Source: Chromatiales bacterium (GTDB lineage Bacteria; Pseudomonadota; Gammaproteobacteria; Steroidobacterales; GCA-2729495). From it: a stretch of 44,388 nt of DNA. Both the position numbers and the translations under genes were made by a program. Below are positions 10,198-18,531 of this stretch, piece after piece (the first letter of the stretch is position 1; each line of letters starts with the position of its first letter). The DNA is taken from the NCBI GenBank assembly GCA_002729495.1, contig PBYE01000040.1, forward strand, positions 1 through 44,388. The letters are read 5' to 3'. Below the pieces are notes generated by a model. It was not told the DNA's origin. It did no database searches and was given only the letters and a program-made list of their open reading frames with translations.

Positions 10198-10466
10198 CAA
10201 GATTACATAAGGATTTTCCGCAGCTTAGGAGGTATTGCTGGGAAAGCAGGTAAAATGCTTTGGAATCAGTAGTTTATCGGCGCGTTGCAGCGAAATGAAT
10301 GTAACCGCCCAGGTACAGGCTTTTCAGGAACTTGTGATGATTAAGTAAAAAACTGCGCAACCGGAATTCCAGATTTTGTTAAATAATCCGACGCAAATTC
10401 CGCGCTGGGCGGCTGGAAACGCCCATATACGATGGTTTTAGGACTGGACTGCGGGCAGGGTGCGGG
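10198..10466. other. Gene-free stretch between the DUF6502 operon and bolA
   Basis: Together with the promoter region, about 325 bases lie between the start of the DUF6502 gene and the stop of bolA. I see no convincing reading frame, RNA gene or strong terminator here. It is the right border of the accessory block; no direct repeat or integrase remnant marks it. Confidence 0.5.
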
Positions 10467-10739
10467 TTAGGCGGATTCTTCGCTGCTGGCCTCGATGGTA
10501 AGCGCGTGGATATCGCTCTCCATCAGGCCCCCCAGGGCTTCGTAAATCAGGCGGTGTCTCTGGAGGGGTGACTTACCTGTGAAGCGGTTCGAAACGATGG
10601 CAACCCGAAAATGGCCTTTGCCTGCCTTTGCACCTGCATGGCCGGCGTGCATGTGACTCTGGTCTTCGATTTCGAGCGAGGAGGGTTCGAATGCACTGCG
10701 CAGCCTTGCATCGATCTGCGCAATCCGTTCTTCGTTCAT
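10467..10739 (-). CDS. BolA family protein
   Basis: A 90-residue BolA-fold protein. Family members bind monothiol glutaredoxins through a shared iron-sulphur cluster and take part in Fe-S trafficking and envelope stress responses. Visible signatures are the HMHAGHAG segment (29-36), [22 protein letters not shown], and the ending IHALTIEA. The conserved C-terminal His lies in IHAL. BolA and the related IbaG cannot be separated with certainty from sequence alone; the extended H-rich loop favours the BolA type. It overlaps yciI by 4 bases, so it is translationally coupled as the last gene of yciB-yciI-bolA. Confidence 0.92.
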   Translation of the reverse strand: MNEERIAQIDARLRSAFEPSSLEIEDQSHMHAGHAGAKAGKGHFRVAIVSNRFTGKSPLQRHRLIYEALGGLMESDIHALTIEASSEESA

Positions 10740-11035
10740 GGCATGACGTGCTTAAAGGGTTTGACGGTGACCTTGGCGTATACACCGGCGGCAACGTAAG
10801 GATCGGCATCCGCCCAGGCCCGGGCCTTTTCAAGCGACTCGAATTCAGCGATGACCAGGCTGCCGGTGAAACCAGCCGGGCCCGGGTCATTGTTGTCAAT
10901 CGCGGGGTAGGGGCCGGCCAGGATCAGGTGGCCTTCATCGCGTAACTTGTTTAAACGCTCTAAATGCTTAGGGCGCGCTTTAGCCCGTAACGGCAAACTG
11001 TCGGCAACGTCCTCACTGATTACGGCGTACAGCAT
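10736..11035 (-). CDS. yciI: YciI family protein
   Basis: A 99-residue protein of the small ferredoxin-like YciI/YCII family, often dimeric, with a conserved His-Asp pair proposed to be catalytic but no settled reaction. Matching features are the [13 protein letters not shown] start, the [20 protein letters not shown] segment with its conserved His and [26 protein letters not shown], and the VKPF ending. It lies 2 bases after yciB and overlaps bolA, the same order as in many gammaproteobacteria. The role here is unknown beyond the family. Confidence 0.93.
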   Translation of the reverse strand: MLYAVISEDVADSLPLRAKARPKHLERLNKLRDEGHLILAGPYPAIDNNDPGPAGFTGSLVIAEFESLEKARAWADADPYVAAGVYAKVTVKPFKHVMP

Positions 11036-11037
11036 TG

Positions 11038-11607
11038 TCAGCTTTCCTTTTCATCGGTCTCGGGGCTGTCAGACATGTATTTCGATAACCACAGGGTTTG
11101 CAGCACCAGGAAGCCGAGGGTCATACCCAGCAAACCAAACATTTTAAAGTTGACCCAGGTCGCTTCCTCGTACCGGTATGCGACGTAGATATTGGTCAGG
11201 CCGGCAAAGGTGAAAAATGTGGCCCACGCCATGTTGAGCTGAACCCAGACCCTGTCCGGCAACTCGAGGCCGCCGTCTGATACCGACTGCATCATGCGCC
11301 GGATAATAGGGTGGTCCCCGATGAAATGACTGCCGACGAGTACCGCGGCGAATATCCAGTAAAGGACGGTGGGCTTCCATTTGAAGAAAATGGGGTTGTC
11401 CAGGTACAGGCTGATGCCGCCGAACAGGATTACCAGCGCCGCGGAAGCCAGCAGCATACGGCTGACGGTACGGGTAACCAGCCATGTAATCGCGACCTGC
11501 AGTGATATGGCGACCATGATCACAATCATCGCGAGGTTGATGTCATCCGTAATCACATAGGTTGCGAAAAATGCGATTATGGGTAAGAAATCCAGCAGTG
11601 CTTGCAT
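11038..11607 (-). CDS. yciB: Inner-membrane septation protein A (YciB/IspZ)
   Basis: An inner-membrane protein, 189 residues, linked in E. coli to septum formation and envelope synthesis. It begins [18 protein letters not shown], the hallmark of the family. I therefore took the ATG at 11605-11607 rather than a longer in-frame extension. About five hydrophobic helices are visible, with the conserved [20 protein letters not shown] and [20 protein letters not shown] segments. A short acidic tail follows. First gene of yciB-yciI-bolA; a GATAAT box 10 bases before the ATG on the coding strand hints at a very short leader. Confidence 0.95.
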   Translation of the reverse strand: MQALLDFLPIIAFFATYVITDDINLAMIVIMVAISLQVAITWLVTRTVSRMLLASAALVILFGGISLYLDNPIFFKWKPTVLYWIFAAVLVGSHFIGDHPIIRRMMQSVSDGGLELPDRVWVQLNMAWATFFTFAGLTNIYVAYRYEEATWVNFKMFGLLGMTLGFLVLQTLWLSKYMSDSPETDEKES

Positions 11608-11716
11608 ATTCTCTACTATTATCAGCGGGTGCCCACGCCAGCGGGACGGGAATGATACTGAATAAATGGCGGCTATGGGTGTCTTAATGAGCAACGTGTA
11701 AACCGGCTGAACAGAA

Positions 11717-12337
11717 GTGACAGAGATACTCGACATTCATCCGGTTAACCCAGAGCTTCGAAAAATCAGCCAGGCTGCTGCGGTAATTCGTCGCGGCGGT
11801 CTCGTGGTGTATCCGACCGACTCTTGCTATGCGTTCGGTTTTCATATGGGCGACAAGGCAGCGACTCGCGAGATACAGCGGATCCGCCAGACGCCAAAGG
11901 CGCATAATTTCACGCTGGTCTGCCGCGACCTGGCAGAGATCGCCACTTATGCACGTGTCGAGAATTGGTGTTACCGGGCACTCAAGGCGCATACGCCGGG
12001 GCCATATACATTTATCCTCACAGCCACGCGCACTGTTCCACGGCGTCTGCAAAACCCGAAGCGCAAAACCGTCGGCATACGAGTGCCCGACCATCCGGTT
12101 CCACAGGCGCTGCTCGCTGAACTCAATGAGCCTTTAATGAGTTCTTCGCTGAAACTACCGGGCGAGGAATTGCCGATGACTGATATCGACGAGATGTTTG
12201 CCCGTTTGCAGGGCGAGGTCGATCTGATTATCGACTCAGGCAGTTGTGGGATTGTGCCGACGACCGTAGTTGACCTCACTGGTGAGTTTCCGGTCGTCGT
12301 ACGCGAGGGCAAAGGCGGCCACCAGGATTTTGTCTGA
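11717..12337 (+). CDS. yciO: YciO-type Sua5/YrdC/YwlC family protein
   Basis: A 206-residue member of the YrdC fold, which in Sua5/TsaC makes threonylcarbamoyl-AMP for the t6A tRNA modification. The sequence shows the nucleotide-binding PTDSCYAFGFHMGDK (34-48), RIRQTPKAHNFTLVCRDL, GPYTFILTA and RKTVGIRVPDHP. The overall length and spacing fit the YciO branch, whose own activity is weak or unsettled, rather than TsaC itself. It starts at a GTG (11717). It is divergent from yciB and precedes the site-2 protease by 32 bases. Confidence 0.88.
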   Translation: MTEILDIHPVNPELRKISQAAAVIRRGGLVVYPTDSCYAFGFHMGDKAATREIQRIRQTPKAHNFTLVCRDLAEIATYARVENWCYRALKAHTPGPYTFILTATRTVPRRLQNPKRKTVGIRVPDHPVPQALLAELNEPLMSSSLKLPGEELPMTDIDEMFARLQGEVDLIIDSGSCGIVPTTVVDLTGEFPVVVREGKGGHQDFV

Positions 12338-12362
12338 CGGCAAGGTTAAGCATCCCTATAAT
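12334..12362 (+). promoter_or_regulatory. Promoter with start point at the protease ATG
   Basis: CTGACG (12334-12339), 17 bases, perfect TATAAT (12357-12362). Only 7 bases separate the -10 from the ATG at 12370, so the predicted transcript would begin at or beside the start codon. Confidence 0.55.
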
Positions 12363-12369
12363 CCAGCGC

Positions 12370-13032
12370 ATGGGTGGATTTAATTTAAACCAGGTGATGC
12401 AGGGCATCGCTGTGGGCGCGATACCGGTGCTGTTCGCGATTACGCTGCACGAGGTGGCGCACGGCCGGACGGCCCGTTATTTCGGTGATCACACGGCGGA
12501 AATGATGGGGCGCCTGTCACTGAACCCGATCAAGCACATAGACCCGGTGGGCACGGTGCTCGTACCAATCGTACTTTTTATGATGGGCGGCATCATGTTC
12601 GGCTGGGCAAAACCGGTGCCCGTTGCCTTTGGCGGCCTCAACAATCCGAAACGCGACATGATATTTGTTGCCGCTGCGGGACCGGCAGCAAATATCGTCA
12701 TGGGCGTAGGCTGGGCGTTGCTGCTGAAACTGGTAATCATGACCGGGTTGGGCGCTGGCATGGCCGGTGAGTTCCTGTTCTCCATGGCAAGGATCGGAAT
12801 AATTATCAATGCTTTACTGGCAGCATTTAATTTACTTCCTATTCCGCCGCTCGATGGCGGCCGCGTATTGCGCGGGCTGGTCAACGAGACCATAGGGCAG
12901 TATTTGGACCGGATTGAGCCATTCGGCCTTATAATAATTGTAGTTATGCTGGTGTCAGGCTTGTTATGGACTGTGGTGGGTCCGTTACTGGCGTTGGTAG
13001 AAAGCCTCATCTTGTTGGTTGTTGGTCTGTGA
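12370..13032 (+). CDS. Site-2 protease family (M50) membrane metalloprotease
   Basis: A 220-residue compact intramembrane zinc protease. HEVAH at 27-31 supplies two zinc ligands and the catalytic Glu28. Asp162 in NLLPIPPLDGGRVL supplies the third. Several long hydrophobic helices cover most of the chain. There is no PDZ or CBS domain, so it belongs to the minimal group, not the RseP type. Substrates are unknown. It commonly lies just upstream of scpA in gammaproteobacteria, as here with a 9-base gap, although no functional link is established. A perfect -10 box sits 7 bases before its ATG. Confidence 0.92.
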   Translation: MGGFNLNQVMQGIAVGAIPVLFAITLHEVAHGRTARYFGDHTAEMMGRLSLNPIKHIDPVGTVLVPIVLFMMGGIMFGWAKPVPVAFGGLNNPKRDMIFVAAAGPAANIVMGVGWALLLKLVIMTGLGAGMAGEFLFSMARIGIIINALLAAFNLLPIPPLDGGRVLRGLVNETIGQYLDRIEPFGLIIIVVMLVSGLLWTVVGPLLALVESLILLVVGL

Positions 13033-13041
13033 GTATTAAAC

Positions 13042-14046
13042 ATGCCCGAGGGTGATGCGGCTGAGAAGCCGGACCTCAAAATAGTTGACCCGGTGCCGGG
13101 AGCGGATGCTGCAATGCTCCCCGAGGAAAGTACCGGCGATAACCCCGCACAGGGGGAAATGCCGTTCGCCGTCGTCGATGGCGAGGCGGTTACCGAACTG
13201 CCGCAGGACCTCTACATTCCCCCCTATGCACTGGAAGTTTTTCTCGAAGCCTTCGAGGGACCGCTTGATCTGCTGCTCTACCTGATTCGCCGCCAGAACC
13301 TCGACATCCTGGATATCCCGATTACCGAGATAACCATGCAGTACGTCGAGTACATCGATCTCATGGAAGAACTGCAGCTCGACCTGGTGGGCGAGTACCT
13401 GCTCATGGCTGCAATGCTGGCCGAGATCAAGTCACGCATGCTGTTGCCGCGAGCTGAAAGTGACGAAGACGACGAAACCGATCCGCGCGCTGAGCTGGTG
13501 CGGCGGTTGCTTGAATACGAACGTTACAAGAATGCAGCCGACGACATCAGCGAGCTGCCGCGCATGGAACGCGATACGTTCCAGGCATCGGCTGAACCAA
13601 TGGAACGCACGGTCGTCGAACAACTTCCCGACCTGCAACTCAATGAATTACTGGTTGCGTTTAAAGATGTGCTGATGCGTGCTGAAATGCTCGCCAATCA
13701 CCATATCCAGGCGGAGGCACTGTCGGTGCGCCAGCGTATGTCGGAAGTGCTGGAACGCATCAGGGCCACCGAGTTCACTGCATTCGGTGATTTGTTCGAG
13801 CCGGCGGAAGGCCGCATGGGCGTTACCGTTACCTTTCTGTCCCTGCTCGAACTACTCAGAGAAGGCCTGATCGAACTGGCGCAGGGCGATCCCTACACAA
13901 CCATTCATGTGCGTGCGGCAAGCAATGTTAAAGCCGTGCCGGGCGCCGGATTTACTTCAGAATTTGATGCCGGAGATGAGGGCGCGGAATTGGCCCACGA
14001 CGAAGACGAGAATACTGACAGACCCGATACATCAAGAATCCATTGA
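13042..14046 (+). CDS. scpA: Segregation and condensation protein A (kleisin)
   Basis: Kleisin subunit that bridges the heads of the Smc dimer and carries ScpB. After an acidic, apparently disordered N-terminal extension of about 62 residues comes the kleisin N-domain LEVFLEAFEGPLDLLLYLIR (64-83), then LDILDIPITEITMQYVEYI and the ScpB-binding middle. A winged-helix C-domain (about 240-300) follows, then an acidic tail. At 334 residues it is longer than the Bacillus protein, the excess being the two acidic ends. It precedes scpB by 22 bases; smc itself is about 8 kb upstream. Confidence 0.96.
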   Translation: MPEGDAAEKPDLKIVDPVPGADAAMLPEESTGDNPAQGEMPFAVVDGEAVTELPQDLYIPPYALEVFLEAFEGPLDLLLYLIRRQNLDILDIPITEITMQYVEYIDLMEELQLDLVGEYLLMAAMLAEIKSRMLLPRAESDEDDETDPRAELVRRLLEYERYKNAADDISELPRMERDTFQASAEPMERTVVEQLPDLQLNELLVAFKDVLMRAEMLANHHIQAEALSVRQRMSEVLERIRATEFTAFGDLFEPAEGRMGVTVTFLSLLELLREGLIELAQGDPYTTIHVRAASNVKAVPGAGFTSEFDAGDEGAELAHDEDENTDRPDTSRIH

Positions 14047-14068
14047 GTTAAGGACGACAGGGAATGGT

Positions 14069-14950
14069 ATGGATACTATCAAGCTGAAAAACATCATTGA
14101 GGCTGCCTTGCTCGCGGCGGGCGGACCGCTGACCATCACCCAGATTCAGGCGCTGTTTGGTGATGAAGAAGCGCCGGAGCGGAAGCCGATAAAGGACGTA
14201 ATCGATACGCTTCGGGACGATTACGAAGGCCGGGGTATAGAGATTCTTGAAGTCGCCAGCGGTTACCGCATCCAGGTGCGTGACGGAATGTCGCAGTGGC
14301 TGACGAAACTCTGGGAAGAGCGACCGCCACGTTATTCCCGCGCACTGATGGAAACGCTGGCGATTATTGCCTACCGGCAGCCGGTTACCCGTGGCGACAT
14401 CGAAGAGATTCGCGGGGTGGGCGTTACCACCAACATCATCCGTACCATGCTCGAACGCGACTGGATCAAAGTTGTAGGGCATCGTGATGTGCCGGGTAAG
14501 CCGGCCATGTTCGGCACGACGCGCGAATTCCTCGATTACTTCAGCCTGAAAAAACTGGACGATCTGCCTCCGCTCGCCGAACTTGCACAGCTCGAGCCAA
14601 TGGGCGTGCAGCTGGAACTGGGCGGGAATCCGGATGACGCGCCCGGTGAAGCTGCGGCGAGCAGCGAGCAGGACTCGGTTGACGCAGATTCAGATGATGC
14701 CGGTGATACGGAGGCAGATGACGACGACTACTCGTCCGACACCGAGCTTCACGAGTACAAGGAAGAGCATGACCGCCCACCCGGCGCAGTGGAACCGCTG
14801 GTCGGGCTCAGAAGACCGGGCGAGGGGCCGCCTGAACCCGCGACGGTAAGCTCCCTGGCTGAAGCAAGGGTCGCCGCCGCAGTTGATGAATCGACGTCCG
14901 ATGAGCCCAACGATGAGCCCGCGGAAGTCGTGCCGTTGAAGACATCCTGA
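14069..14950 (+). CDS. scpB: Segregation and condensation protein B
   Basis: A dimeric winged-helix protein that binds the ScpA middle region in the Smc-ScpAB complex. I place the start at the ATG 14069 (MDTIKLKNIIEAALLAAGG), preceded by an AGGACGACAGGGA stretch. The frame is open further upstream, but that part overlaps scpA and lacks family similarity. Conserved parts are LKNIIEAALLAAGGPLTITQ, RYSRALMETLAIIAYRQPVT and DIEEIRGVGVTTNIIRTMLERDWIKVVG. The last about 100 of 293 residues form an acidic, low-complexity tail rich in Asp, Glu and Ser, which is usual in gammaproteobacterial ScpB. Confidence 0.96.
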   Translation: MDTIKLKNIIEAALLAAGGPLTITQIQALFGDEEAPERKPIKDVIDTLRDDYEGRGIEILEVASGYRIQVRDGMSQWLTKLWEERPPRYSRALMETLAIIAYRQPVTRGDIEEIRGVGVTTNIIRTMLERDWIKVVGHRDVPGKPAMFGTTREFLDYFSLKKLDDLPPLAELAQLEPMGVQLELGGNPDDAPGEAAASSEQDSVDADSDDAGDTEADDDDYSSDTELHEYKEEHDRPPGAVEPLVGLRRPGEGPPEPATVSSLAEARVAAAVDESTSDEPNDEPAEVVPLKTS

Positions 14951-14993
14951 AGCGGGCAGGCGCGCGACACGGCAGCGCGTTTAAAATTCTTTT

Positions 14994-15719
14994 ATGTCAG
15001 AGCGCCTGCAAAAATGGCTGGCCGGGCGGGGGGTAGCTTCGCGCCGGCAGGCCGAGGCCATGATCACGGCCGGGCGCATCAGCGTAAACGGTGAAATTGC
15101 GGAACTTGGCATGAAGGTCGACGGGACCGAGCGCGTCGAGGTTGACGGCAAGCTCATCCGCACTACCGCTCGCAAAACTAAACAGCGCACCATCATCTAT
15201 CACAAGCCACCGGGCGAAATTTGCACGCGCTCGGATCCGCAGGGCCGGCGCACCATATTCGAGTCCCTGCCCAAAGTACTCGGCGCGCGCTGGGTAACGG
15301 TCGGGCGTCTCGACTACCAGACTTCCGGTCTGCTGATCCTGACCACCGACGGCGAACTTGCGAACAAACTGATGCATCCCTCCAGCGAGTTGCAACGCGA
15401 GTATTCCGTGCGTGCACTTGGCGACCTTAGCGATCAGCAGCTCGCGCGATTACAAAGCGGTGTCAAGCTGGAAGATGGCGAGGCAAAGTTTGATGATATC
15501 CAGGTGACTGACGCAAAGGCCGCCAACAAGTCCTACCGGGTCGTCATTAGCGAAGGCCGCAACCGTATTGTTCGGAGACTGTTCGAACACGTGGGTTGCC
15601 GCGTGAACCGGCTTATGCGGGTGCGTTACGGGCCGGTGCCCTTGCCGCATGATTTAAGGCCGGGTAAATACCGGGAACTTGGCGAAGCAGAAATAAAAAA
15701 TTTGCGTAACGCGTTTTAA
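14994..15719 (+). CDS. rluB: 23S rRNA pseudouridine synthase RluB
   Basis: Makes pseudouridine at position 2605 (E. coli numbering) of 23S rRNA. An N-terminal S4 RNA-binding domain (MSERLQKWLAGRGVASRRQAE, about 1-60) is followed by the catalytic domain with GRLDYQTSGLLILT, in which Asp107 is the nucleophile. GRNRIVRRLFEHVG and VNRLMRVRYGPV follow. RluB and RluE/RluF are close relatives; the scpA-scpB-rluB order supports RluB. At 241 residues it lacks the long basic tail of the E. coli protein. A TAAAAT box at 14982-14987 sits 6 bases before the ATG with no good -35; no Shine-Dalgarno is visible. Confidence 0.93.
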   Translation: MSERLQKWLAGRGVASRRQAEAMITAGRISVNGEIAELGMKVDGTERVEVDGKLIRTTARKTKQRTIIYHKPPGEICTRSDPQGRRTIFESLPKVLGARWVTVGRLDYQTSGLLILTTDGELANKLMHPSSELQREYSVRALGDLSDQQLARLQSGVKLEDGEAKFDDIQVTDAKAANKSYRVVISEGRNRIVRRLFEHVGCRVNRLMRVRYGPVPLPHDLRPGKYRELGEAEIKNLRNAF

Positions 15720-15747
15720 ATACCCGGCTTTAACCCGCAAGAAACTA

Positions 15748-16491
15748 TCACTGGCAATCCAGGCTCTGGCCTGTTGTGCCCTGGCTGTCCGGGCCCAGGA
15801 GGTACAGGTAGGTGGCCATGATGTCGGCTGGCGTTTTAAGCGTCGTCGGGTCTTCATCGGGGCAGGCTGCCCGGCGCATCGCCGTCCGGGTCGCGCCCGG
15901 GTTAATGCAGTTCACGCGCAGCCAGTCACATTCGTCAGCCAGTGTTTGCATTAGCCCCTCGGTGCCAAACTTGGATACAGCGTACGCCCCCCAGTTGGCG
16001 CGGCCGGTGCGGCCGACCCCGCTCGAGGTGAACACAAGGGACGCATCCCCCGATTCCCTGAGTAAGGGCATCAATGCCTGCGTGAGCATGAACTGCGCAT
16101 TCAGGTTCACGTGCATCACTTCCAGCCAGGTCGCCACTTCGTAATGCTCGATCGGGTTGAGGTGCCCGAGTACGCCCGCGTTATGCAGCAACCCGTCCAG
16201 CCGTCCGAATTCGGTGCCTATGCTGTCGGCGAGGTTCTTGTAGTCATCTGCAACTGCGGTCGCGAAGTCCATCACCACGATACTGGGCTTGGGTCCGCCG
16301 TCGGACTCAATTGCATCGTAAACCGCTTCGAGTTTCGCCTGCGTGCGTCCCAGCAACGCCACTGTTGCACCGTGCCTGGCAAAGGTGCGTGCTGCTGTCG
16401 CACCGATTCCGTCACCGGCGCCGGTGATCATAATTACGCGCTCTTCAAGTAAGTTCGGGGCAGGGGTGTAGCTGCCGGGATCGATGTTCAT
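15748..16491 (-). CDS. YciK-like short-chain dehydrogenase/reductase
   Basis: A 247-residue Rossmann-fold oxidoreductase using NAD(P)H; the substrate is not known. It shows the cofactor-binding TGAGDGIG (23-30), the NAG motif in LLHNAGVLG (102-110), catalytic Ser156/157, and Tyr170-x3-Lys174 in GAYAVSKFG. NCINPGATRTAMR follows. The start ATG at 16489-16491 gives MNIDPGSYTPAPNLLEER, typical of YciK-like proteins; the longer frame would overlap rmuC. Its position behind ubiG and the MupP-like gene matches the Pseudomonas order, with rmuC inserted between. It ends the minus-strand cluster. Confidence 0.9.
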   Translation of the reverse strand: MNIDPGSYTPAPNLLEERVIMITGAGDGIGATAARTFARHGATVALLGRTQAKLEAVYDAIESDGGPKPSIVVMDFATAVADDYKNLADSIGTEFGRLDGLLHNAGVLGHLNPIEHYEVATWLEVMHVNLNAQFMLTQALMPLLRESGDASLVFTSSGVGRTGRANWGAYAVSKFGTEGLMQTLADECDWLRVNCINPGATRTAMRRAACPDEDPTTLKTPADIMATYLYLLGPDSQGTTGQSLDCQ

Positions 16492-16507
16492 GAGCGCGGT
16501 TCGATTC

Positions 16508-17821
16508 TTACTGCTGCGTCGGCTGATCGCCGCTATCCGGCAAAGCGGCATCGTTGTTACCGTCTTCGTCTTTTTCCCCGGCAACCAGTTTTATCTCGCG
16601 TGCGGTGATATCGATTCTCTGGGGCGATTCGATTTCTTTCCCGGTTTCGGCTCCGAGCTCGCGAATTTTCCTGGTGCTCGGCAGCACCCGGCTTTCCAGT
16701 GATGCGACAGCCTTGTTATAGGACGCGACGCTTGCATCCAGTCTCGATCCCACGGCCGAAAGATGGCTGGTGAAAACCCCCAGGCGATCCTGCATTTCGA
16801 CCGCGAGCTTGCGAATGTCTTCGGCATTTTCCGCTAGATTCATTTGCATCCAACCATAAGCGACGACTTTTAGCAGGGCCATCAGGCTGGTCGGTGTGGT
16901 TAAGAGCACTCTATCGCTCAGCGCTTTCTCCAGCAGTTCCGGGTTCTGGTCGAGCGCAGCTGCCAGGAACTGATCGCCCGGCACAAACAGGATCACAAAC
17001 TCCGGACTTTTGTCGAACTGTTTCGTGTAGTCCTTGCCCGACAGTTCGCGCACTCGCGCGGCAACATTGTTGGCATGTTGGTTGAGCAAATCTTTCCGAG
17101 CCTGCTCGTCAGTTGCTTCAACAGCCTTCAGATACGCCTCGATGGGGGTCTTCGCATCGACGACGAGCTGCCCCTGCTCAGGCAGACGAATAACCATGTC
17201 TGGCCGATAACTGCGGGCATCGTCGCCTGTGGTGTGCTGCTGTTCCCCGAAATCGCAGTGATTGACCATGCCGGCCAGCTCCACGAGCCTGCGCAGTGTT
17301 ATCTCGCCCCACTGGCCGCGCACGGTAGGGCTGCGCAACGCGCCGACCAGCTTGCTTGTTTCCGAGCGCAGGTTTTCCTGGCCCTGGGTCATCGCCGCCA
17401 GTTGCGACGTGATATTGCCGTAAGCTTCCTGCCGGGTTTTCTCGATTTCACCGATTTGTTTTTGCGCCTTTTCAAGCGCTTCCCTGATCGGCTGCACCAG
17501 GGTTTCGACGGCCTTCTGCCGTTCACTCAGTTCGGCTTTGGCCTTTTCCTGGTGTACGTCCAGTTTCTGGTTGGCCAGCCGCAAAAAGGTTTCACTGTTT
17601 TTCTCGAGAGATTGCTGGGCTAGATCATTAAATGCCGCCCCAAGTTTTTCGAGTTCCGCTTCGCGTTCCGCCGAACGGGTTGCATCATTTCGGATCTGCG
17701 AATCGCGGAGCCTGATGTCGCTCTCGAGTCTCACTTGCCGGGTCCGGCCCAGGAGGTACTGGACGAACATGCCGGCGCCAAAGCCGGCGAGGGCGATGAT
17801 GACGATCCAGGTCAGTGACAT
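16508..17821 (-). CDS. rmuC: DNA recombination protein RmuC
   Basis: A 437-residue member of the RmuC family, which limits inversions between short inverted repeats in E. coli and carries a nuclease-like core. An N-terminal membrane helix (about 4-25) anchors it. A long charged coiled coil (about 35-150) follows, then the conserved domain with LRSPTVRGQWGEITLRRLVE, VIRLPEQGQLVVDAKTPIEAY and FVILFVPGDQFLAAAL. The VDAKTP segment is the PD-(D/E)xK-like core. It starts 17 bases after the phosphatase gene and ends 16 bases before the SDR gene, so it is part of the same transcription unit. Confidence 0.95.
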   Translation of the reverse strand: MSLTWIVIIALAGFGAGMFVQYLLGRTRQVRLESDIRLRDSQIRNDATRSAEREAELEKLGAAFNDLAQQSLEKNSETFLRLANQKLDVHQEKAKAELSERQKAVETLVQPIREALEKAQKQIGEIEKTRQEAYGNITSQLAAMTQGQENLRSETSKLVGALRSPTVRGQWGEITLRRLVELAGMVNHCDFGEQQHTTGDDARSYRPDMVIRLPEQGQLVVDAKTPIEAYLKAVEATDEQARKDLLNQHANNVAARVRELSGKDYTKQFDKSPEFVILFVPGDQFLAAALDQNPELLEKALSDRVLLTTPTSLMALLKVVAYGWMQMNLAENAEDIRKLAVEMQDRLGVFTSHLSAVGSRLDASVASYNKAVASLESRVLPSTRKIRELGAETGKEIESPQRIDITAREIKLVAGEKDEDGNNDAALPDSGDQPTQQ

Positions 17822-17838
17822 GCGGGTTTCATCCGTGG

Positions 17839-18531
17839 CTATCTCAATGCCGGCAGACCGGCTAATTCTTCGGGATGGTCAATTGTATAGTCTGCCTGCC
17901 AGTCGTTGGGGTCGGTGCCCGGAATAATGTAGCCCCAGCGGACCGCAATGGTGATTGTGCCGGCCGCCTTGCCGGACGCAATATCCTGGGGCGCGTCGCC
18001 CACGTAGACCGCTTTTCCGGGTGCCACGCCCAGTTCCTTGAGGGCCAGCAGCAACGGGTCGGGATGCGGTTTGCGATGGTCAGTGGAATCTCCACTGACC
18101 ACGGTGCCCGTGCGCTGGCGCAGCCCAAGCTGCTCCAGCAGGGGTTCGGTCAGTTCTGCGATTTTGTTCGTTACCACTCCCCAGCGGATTTCCGAGGTCT
18201 CGATGCGTTTGAGCAGGTCCTCCATGCCGGGATAGAGCAGCGTGTTTTCGTGCAGGTTGGTTGCGTAGGTGTCCACCAGCCTTTGCCGCAACTCTTCTTG
18301 TTTCTGTTCGTCGTGGTCGGGAAAGGCGAGGCGCACGAGACCGATAGCGCCGGTAGAAACATGCTGGGCAGCAAGTTGGTAGTCCGGTAGCGGCTGATGT
18401 TCTTGTGCGCACAATCTGAATAGCGCGCCTACGAGGTCCGGCGCGGTATCGAGTAGCGTGCCATCGAGGTCGAATAGAATTGCGTCAACCTCGTTAAGCA
18501 GGAGCCCTTCCGGCGTATCTGCCCCGCTCAT
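17839..18531 (-). CDS. mupP: HAD phosphatase, probably N-acetylmuramic acid 6-phosphate phosphatase (MupP)
   Basis: A 230-residue haloacid dehalogenase phosphatase with nucleophile Asp21 and Asp23 in FDLDGTLLDT, a helical cap, VVTNK (motif II), KPHPDPLLLAL with the motif III lysine, and GDAPQDIASGKAAG. By sequence it could equally be called phosphoglycolate phosphatase (Gph). Position decides: in Pseudomonas the gene directly after ubiG is mupP, which dephosphorylates MurNAc-6-P in the cell-wall recycling route with AmgK and MurU. It overlaps ubiG by 4 bases (ATGA). The gene symbol is a context-based inference; the HAD fold is certain. Confidence 0.75.
   Translation of the reverse strand: MSGADTPEGLLLNEVDAILFDLDGTLLDTAPDLVGALFRLCAQEHQPLPDYQLAAQHVSTGAIGLVRLAFPDHDEQKQEELRQRLVDTYATNLHENTLLYPGMEDLLKRIETSEIRWGVVTNKIAELTEPLLEQLGLRQRTGTVVSGDSTDHRKPHPDPLLLALKELGVAPGKAVYVGDAPQDIASGKAAGTITIAVRWGYIIPGTDPNDWQADYTIDHPEELAGLPALR

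Noticed and set aside
11608-11736. Longer N-terminus for YciB
   Set aside because: The family begins at MQALLDFLP; the extra 43 codons overlap the divergent yciO start and are not conserved.
13907-14068. Longer N-terminus for ScpB
   Set aside because: These 54 codons overlap scpA in another frame and have no ScpB similarity; MDTIKLKN at 14069 has an upstream ribosome site.
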